Source: Sphagnum compactum
Taxonomy: Eukaryota > Bryophyta > Sphagnopsida > Sphagnales
Length of the DNA: 64,000 nt
NCBI GenBank assembly: GCA_965153455.1
Contig: OZ234502.1
Location: 1,157,267 to 1,221,266, forward strand
Reading direction: 5' to 3'
Below are positions 57,371 through 64,000 of the stretch, one piece after another. The notes below the pieces were generated by a model that was given only the letters and a program-made list of their open reading frames with translations, ran no database searches and was not told the origin of the DNA. A program made the position numbers and the translations under genes. How positions within the stretch are numbered: position 1 is the first letter of the stretch; every line of letters starts with the position of its first letter.

Positions 57371-58025
57371 TTTGTGAAGTGCAGGGAGAGATGTAGAGAA
57401 GCTTGTGAGAAGGTGGTTGATGATGGATATTTTTAACAGCTTTTGATGAGAAAGCATATCAGGCTATGTTGAGATGATGGTGGAGGAGGAGCTGCTCCTG
57501 ATTGTCAAGACCAGATTCTTGGTTTTTCCTTTCCAGATTTGTCTCTGGCAGAAGAACAGATTCTTTTCTTCCCAATTCTATTGAGGGTTTTCGAATGCAG
57601 GAAACCAAATAAGCTTTTTGATTGCAACTGCACACAATTGTAGGACAGCTCGAGTACTATTGCTTTCAAGCTACAGTCTGGGTGCCTGGCTATAGTAGCA
57701 GCTCACCTGCTTGCTGGAGGCAGCAGGCTTTCATCCAGGTCTATTTCCTGTAGACTTGTAATAGGCTCTACTTCTCTTCTATTCATCTTTATTCATCATT
57801 TGGAAGCCATCTGACAATGTGGAATGTGGGCTACAAATTATGATGATGCCTTCAATGATTGTTCTTCTTGCCTGACTGCAGAATTCTCATGCTACTACTA
57901 CTTTCTCCGTTTATGATTTTACTTCTTTGTTACAATTGACATGCACTTTGACAATCGTGTTACAAGTTGTGTTGCAAGATTTTGTGGACTATGTTCCTTG
58001 CACAATCAGATCCACCACCCTGTTT

Positions 58026-58047
58026 TCTCTCTCTCTCTCTCTCTCTC
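58026..58047. repeat. (TC)n microsatellite
   Basis: Eleven uninterrupted CT dinucleotides. Confidence 0.9.
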
Positions 58048-58660
58048 ACTCTTCACTGTAAACACTGTAACGTTGAATATCTGCCCTATGGAGGTCTCTT
58101 TGTGACTTCTAGCCATGAAATACATAGTGAGAAAGAGCAAGAGATACATAGATAGAACTTGCTAACTTTTGAAGTGAGACACAGAGACTGTGTTTGTGTG
58201 TGTAACTTGGTTGCCACAGTTCTTTGCACTTGGTGCAACAACTTTGGGTGATGGCATTTATCCCTGTCCAGGGTGCATAGAGGGTGGGGTACTTCTCAGC
58301 TTTGTTTCATGGTATGTCCATGCTCTGTGTCCTGGCTTGTCTCGTTATCTCTTTGATTGAGTTGATCAGAACCCTGATGTAAATGTTTTTGCATTTTCAC
58401 TCAGATGCTTTATTAGGGATGTTGTGAAATTCATTTTGTGCCAACTTGAGTGCTGGTGCAGTGTCTGATTTGCTTTGTGTGTCTCCACATATCAGGAAAT
58501 GTCTGGGATCTGGAGCAGCAGGATCATGGGTAACTTGGGATTGTAATCACCCACATGCAGTGGTGTAATATTGATTTGGATTGCAGTGATTTACATCCTA
58601 ATAGATTGGGTTGTGCATAGGTTGTTTTTCTAAACTGCTTTGGGTGTGAAAATGTGGCAG

Positions 58661-58717
58661 TGGTTTTGTGGTTAGGATTCTGGCTGCCTCACAAAGTTCT
58701 CATGAATTGAAATCTCC
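58661..58717 (+). repeat. tRNA-Glu-like SINE head or tRNA relic
   Basis: TTGTGGTTAGGATTCTGGCT matches the D-arm/A-box side of tRNA-Glu (AGTGGTTAGGATTC). TGAATTGAAATCTCC sits where the B box would be but is decayed. Not a functional tRNA. Confidence 0.35.
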
Positions 58718-59837
58718 TTCAGTGTGGGTCAACTGGTGGTGGTGGACAATCAAGCTGTGGAGAGGGGGCCTTGTGCAAAATGGGTCAGTATTGGAACCAT
58801 TGGGGAAGAAAGGTCCCATGATTCATTGAGGTAGAATGTTGATGATTCTCGAAAGATTGCATCTGAATTCTACTACTCCTACATGCCAGAAATGCGCAGG
58901 AAAGCAATTGAAGTCTGTGTGCCAGGCCACTTTGCTGGACCGGGAGGATGATAAAAACTTGCAGCTATGTATCAAGAAGTTCTCTTACAATTCATGAAGG
59001 TTGCTCATTTCCTGTAATTGAGCTTTTTGACATATCTGGCTGCAATCAAGCTAAGATGGTACCTGCATTTCAAAAATTCTTACTTGTTTCTATGCTTGTA
59101 AAGACAGTGGCCACTTTTGTGATTGGATTCACCTGCTCGTTGCGCAGGTGATCTTGGAGCACCTTGCACTTAGGAGCATTGCCTTGCCAACATGGTCAAC
59201 AATCATTGCTCAAGAGCCCCTTAACTTGTCAGCACAAGACTAGTGTTGTGTGGTTATTCAATTTTATAAAGAACAGTCAGTTCCAGTGTTTGAATTACTT
59301 CAGAATCCAAGAACTGCTGGATCTGGTCTTTGGAAAATCAGAATCAGAGAACCGCCATTCCCAGTTATTTCAAAATCTGTAAAGAACTAGCAATGAACTG
59401 GTGATTTTATGGCCAGTTATTTGATTTTTTCAAAAATTTGAAAACCAGGTCATATACCAGAACTGGGTCTTTAATTTTTTGAGAACTGTGGTTATGAATC
59501 ATAAGAACCTCCCCAATAACCACTGCCTATTTCTAATAACCACCCAACACTGCACAAAGACCTCCAACCTGTTATACAGTTTTGGATAAGAGTGCATAGT
59601 GGTCTAGAAGGCAGAGTGTCTTCGTTTTCACGGGCATGGGAGCAAGGACACATGTTCCCATTTGAGGGAGCAAAGATAACCTCTCTGGACCTGGCCTCAA
59701 GAGTACGACTTGGCAAAAGCCCCTTTACATTCTGCCAGTTGTTGAAGCCTTTTACAATCAACCTATCTGTACATTAAAGTTCTATAGTTGGGCCTGTTCC
59801 ACTAGGGAATGTGGCAAGCCTAGTAGGACTAGCTTCT

Positions 59838-60031
59838 GTTCTGTTAGGTAGTATCAAGTACTAGCAGGACGTGTCCCAGAGTGTAACTGGTGGGGAAGTT
59901 GCCATTCTACTTGGTGGTAGCAAGGTCTACCAGGAACTATTCCAGAGCATTACTGGTGGGAAGCTGCCATTCTGTTATGTGGTAATGAGTTCTACCAGAG
60001 GCTGTTCCAAAGCGTAACCAGTGGGGAAAGT
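59838..60031. repeat. 61-68-bp tandem repeat, 3 units
   Basis: Units at 59838, 59906 and 59971 share TCTGTTRGGTAGTA, CTACCAGRA, TTCCAGAGCGTAAC and TGGTGGGGAAGTTGCCAT. Confidence 0.75.
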
Positions 60032-62027
60032 GTTGATTCGCATTACAATTGAAAGTGGCAGAATCAGAAGTGGAACCAGCAGATGACTGTCTGCCCCACC
60101 TAAGAAAACAAGGGGTGTGTCACACTGTCGCCTTGCCATTTACATTAAAAACTATCTTAAGGCAAAAGAAGATTTATGGAAACTCAAATATTTCTCCATG
60201 CAAAAATATAATCTTCAAAAAATCCTCGGAATGAAACCAAAATCCTTCAAGATACTATAACTCTATAACTGGTCTCAACTTTCAACACAAGCCAAAATAT
60301 CATCTTTCAAAAATCCTCATATAAAAATAGACCTATTACCCAGGGGCCAGAATCCATTAAGCTACTATACTCTATAATGAATCTAAACACAATATCCTTG
60401 CCTTGGTAGGCAAGGCCAAAAACTCAAAAAAGTGCCTGAATATAACACTAAGACCTGCTGGAGCTGCATTCAGACTTGATGGCAAGCTGCTCATAACTCA
60501 ATGTTAATGATCCCTGGTTTTCTCACTGATTCAGACCTGCAATGCTTACTAACATAAATAAATGACACGGCTGCCCATGTGGCAAGTCATCTTTGAGAAA
60601 TGTTAGCTTGGTGTTAGGACTATGTTTACTAACACTGACTCTATAATATTGTTAAGATTTCAGAAAATAATGGCAATGTAGCACCCGCAAGAGGGGTGTA
60701 TTATCTCAATGTTTGATTAACATCAACTTGTGTTTCTTGTTCCCTATGCAAAACTTCTCTTTCCCCCTCCCCGCCCTTTCTCTCTTCTCGACTATTTTGC
60801 GAAGAGTGCATGCTTCTTCAAGAAAGTGTAGTTTTGCTCTTGTTGTTGCTACAATTGTATGTCAATGTTGTCTACAATTGTTGGGGTGAGGATGTGATGG
60901 AGTTTTTCAATAACACCTTCTCCACAACATATGAAGAGATGGAGTAGTTTGTTGGTAGTAAGAATTTGATTTTTCTTGTTATTGAATTTGAGTACTTGCA
61001 AACACAAAGAGAGAATGTAGACATAACATTTCATTGAAATAAAAAATTGAAGCAATATGAAGATAGCATAAATGCAATTTTTAATGTTCTTGAATTTGGA
61101 TTACTTGCAACTACAAAGAGAGAATGCAAATAGAGAGAAAATGCAAGCAATTTTTTTAGTTCTTGAAACCAAAAAAAGATCTAATCCAAAGGAAAAAATT
61201 TAAAGAACATAAAGGCATTGTTAAAACCTTAAACAAATGATGTAAATAAAGTAGTTCAAAGATCTTTAGTTTTGAGTATCTACAACCACAAAAAAAACAT
61301 AAAAAAGGACTTCAATGAAGTTCAAGAATTCCATTGAACAAAAAATGTCAATTTCGAATAGTGAAAGATATGTTCATAAGCAATTTATAGTCTATTTCAA
61401 AAGTTTATATCATAAAATTTTATGCACTATAAATCGTTAGAATTTATGTTAGAAAATTGAACAAATTGGCCACCAAGAAAGAAAAGCAAAGGAAAGGACA
61501 CCATGAGTTAATGTTCAAAATCAACTTTGGAAATCCAATGAGGAAGTCATGCCAGCCCAATTAGGAGCACAACAAAATGCTTGCTTTAATCAAAGCCAAA
61601 AGAGATGAACATCTTGCAAATATGGAGATGGTTGATGCTTGAGACCAATTTGAAAATATAATGACCAAAATGAAAGTGAATATGTACAATTGTAATGAAT
61701 GATGTTTGTTCAACACACATGCACAACGGTCTTGCTTACAAAGATAAAAGGGGCGCCATGTTAGGTGAATTAAAAAAGATCTATGATTATCATGTAGGAA
61801 CAAGACACAATACAAACTATTAGAGTATGAACACACAAGATAGAGTTAACCTCAGAAAAGATCACATTTCCAACCATATTGGCTTCACCCAAAAGTAACC
61901 CATTAACTTGAATGGTGAATTTGTAGTTTCTGATATTGACATAAAATATGAGAATTTGATTGTGCCAAAAATGTTTAAATGATACATCACAAACTTTTAA
62001 TATCACAAAATTCCAATAAAATTTGTG
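60032..62027. other. no gene seen
   Basis: AT-rich, no recognised feature. Confidence 0.5.
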
Positions 62028-62431
62028 TAAAAATCATAAAATAATAGGTTTGTGTAAAATTTATGGGCTTCAAAAATGTAAAAATGACATGATGATAATA
62101 ATAATAATTTTATATAGATGATGTGTCTTTTGTATTTGTGATGTTTTGATGTGAAGTATATATGATTTACATTTTAACTAAATTTATGCAATTGTCATGA
62201 TGTAATTTTGCATAAAACTATGCAATTTTTGTGTATTAAACATGAACATTCACGTATGTCATTCGAAAACAATGTTTTATCCATTTGAATTATTAAAGAT
62301 ATTGAATATGTACAAATATTGTTCATATTAACCATAGCATGAAATTCATGCAATTTTTTATGAACCTATGAAAATTGAATTTCACACAAAATTTGTACAA
62401 ACCTATGAAGTTTGGTAAGTTTGTGATGTGT
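62028..62431 (+). repeat. 400-bp dispersed repeat, copy R1
   Basis: Shares with R2, in the same orientation, GATGATGTGTCTTTTGTATT, GATGTTTTGATGTGAA, GCAATTTTTGTGTATTAAA, ACATTCACGTATGTCATT and CAAAATTTGTACAAACCTAT. Non-coding. Confidence 0.8.
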
Positions 62432-62874
62432 TCCTAGCATGAGATGGGAAAGGTCATTGGAAGTTGTTCCTACATCCAAGTATGATCCATATCATCATAA
62501 AACCAACCAAATTATTACAAACAACAGTTACAACACCAAAGGATTTTTAAAATGCTTTTAATGGGCCACTGTAAAACTTGATGGTAATTCCCCAACCCCA
62601 AACCTTGTCCACAGTGCCAAAAACATCACAAAAGCAACAATCCCATTATAGATGCCAATTACAAAATGTAGGAAATTTTTAAATGTTATCACTATTCTAT
62701 TACAAAACCTAAGTAATAATCTCACAACCCATACAATTTAGTGAATAGAGCAAGTGGCATAGGATAGGAATGGGAAATAAATTTGTAAGGAGTATAGTGT
62801 AAAGAAATCCTATGCATTAATTCATAAAATAATGGCAAAGGTAATAGAGAAGCGCACTTCATCACACACATGTG

Positions 62875-63266
62875 AAAATCATAAAACAATACATTAGTGC
62901 AAAATCTATGGACTTCAAAATGTAAAAATGGCACTAGAAAAAAATTATTCTTATATAAATGATGTGTCTTTTCTATTTATGATGTTTTGATGTGAAATAT
63001 GTACAATCTACATTTAAACTAAATCCATGCAATTATCATGATATATTTTTGCATAAATTAAACCATGCAATTTTTGTGTATTAAAAATAAACATTCACAT
63101 ATGTCATTTCAAAAAAAGTCTCGTTTGTTTGAATATTTAAGATATTGAATACATATAAATGTTGTCCATATTAATCATAACATGGAATTCATGCGATTTT
63201 TGTATGAACCCATGAAAACCAAATTTCACATAAAATTTGTACAAACTTATGAAGCAGTTTGTGATG
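62875..63266 (+). repeat. 400-bp dispersed repeat, copy R2
   Basis: Direct copy of R1, about 850 bp downstream, with scattered substitutions. Confidence 0.8.
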
Positions 63267-63689
63267 TAAATTATTCATTGGTTCTTTTGATTCCATTGAA
63301 CCCATTCATATGAGTTTTGTGATGATAGAGTAGAAAAAGACCCCACTTCAAAAAAATCATGTTTGACAATCAATTATAATATTTCAAGAATCAAAATGAA
63401 ACAATTAATTGGATTTGAAAGATTATGGTTTGAAAACGTACCAATTTGACTTAAATCACGAACATGCCATTTGGCCAAGCTACCAACATCAAAAATAAAA
63501 ACACAAGCACTTGAATACATGCCATTCTTAAAGAAGATCGTATTGAAAGTGATACAAAAACTTTTTAAAACTCATGAACATTGTTATGGAAGCACAAATT
63601 ACAAAGAATTTTTGATATACAATACTACAAATGTTACATGGAAACAAAAATTGTTTAGATTTTGAATGTCACATGAAAAAAATTTGAAA
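63267..63689. other. spacer between R2 and R3
   Basis: No gene; AT-rich. Confidence 0.4.
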
Positions 63690-64000
63690 ATTCATGAGAA
63701 TTCATCACAAACTTACTTACCTTCATAGGTTCATACAAATTTTGTGTAAAACCCAGTTTTCATAGGTTTGTACAAAAATTATCTGAATTATGTACTATGG
63801 TTAATAAGAATGAAATTTGTACATACTCAATATTTTAAATATTCAAATGTTCATGTTTTATACACAAAAAATGCATAGTTTAATCCAAAATTACATCACA
63901 ACAGTTGCACATGTTTAATTAAAATGTAAAGTGTACATACTTCACATCAAGACATCACACATTAAAAAAATAAAATCATTTGTATATAAGTAATATATAT
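63690..64000 (-). repeat. 400-bp dispersed repeat, copy R3 (inverted, cut by window end)
   Basis: In reverse complement it follows R1 and R2: CTTCATAGGTTCATACAAAT, TTTGTGTAAAA, AATATTCAAATGTTCATG, TTCACATCAAGACATCAC. With R2 it makes a large inverted repeat around a 420-bp spacer. Confidence 0.75.

Larger units (their letters stand above)
57371..59837. other. no gene seen
   Basis: No gene. Contains a (TC)n tract at 58026-58047 and a tRNA-like stretch at 58661-58717. Confidence 0.45.

Overview
The window looks like nuclear DNA of a land plant with a large, repeat-filled, AT-rich genome, most plausibly a seed-free plant (moss, lycophyte or fern), although a gymnosperm cannot be excluded. The grounds are plant-type transposons (hAT, CACTA, Ty1/copia, Ty3/gypsy with chromodomain), a U2 snRNA relic, and two plant-family membrane-protein genes. 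All identifications come from reading the sequence and from memory of protein families; no search was run.

Layout. 0-5 kb: the 3' tail of a hAT transposase relic, then a two-exon TMEM45/DUF716 membrane-protein gene on the minus strand (2822-4349). 5-20 kb: repeats, including minisatellites, two diverged copies of a coiled-coil coding relic (9.9-10.8 and 14.1-15.1 kb), a 640-bp inverted repeat, 191-bp, 27-bp and 35-bp tandem repeats, CCAACATA-type and CCTAGG-type arrays, and a 70-bp near-perfect palindrome. 19.7-20.9 kb: a truncated copia element with gag pieces, primer-binding site and one 261-bp LTR.

21.8-40 kb is the most interesting part. It is visibly more GC-balanced than its flanks and holds an undescribed-looking cluster. 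Family A is three small cysteine-motif proteins (A1 21781-22224 minus, A2 26595-26948 plus, A3 36716-37048 plus) that share N-termini, a core motif, and a conserved promoter/leader module. Family B is an unrecognised locus duplicated in opposite orientation (28.0-28.7 plus, 39.2-39.9 minus). Family C is a second inverted pair of coding-like fragments (33.2-33.4 minus, 35.5-35.7 plus). Two adjacent long-stem hairpins (37804-37902 and 37920-38028) lie just downstream of A3 and could be small-RNA precursors. A decayed U2 snRNA copy (33602-33740 minus) and a hAT relic sit between the copies.

40-55 kb is transposon territory: a non-autonomous CACTA element (43648-45782), another hAT relic (47.2-48.3 minus), and a decayed Ty3/gypsy chromovirus (48651 to about 53150 minus) whose integrase is split by a second LTR of its own family, followed by a possible solo LTR.

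55-64 kb: a nucleotide-sugar-transporter gene of the UUAT-like (TPT/NST) family at 56065-56979, intronless here and broken by two short frame-changing deletions, preceded by GGA/GAA-rich repeats, then AT-rich DNA ending in three copies of a roughly 400-bp repeat, two direct and one inverted.

Only the DUF716 gene and perhaps A1 and A2 look like intact genes. A3 carries two in-frame stops before a preserved third module, and the sugar transporter looks like a pseudogene unless the two gaps are assembly errors.
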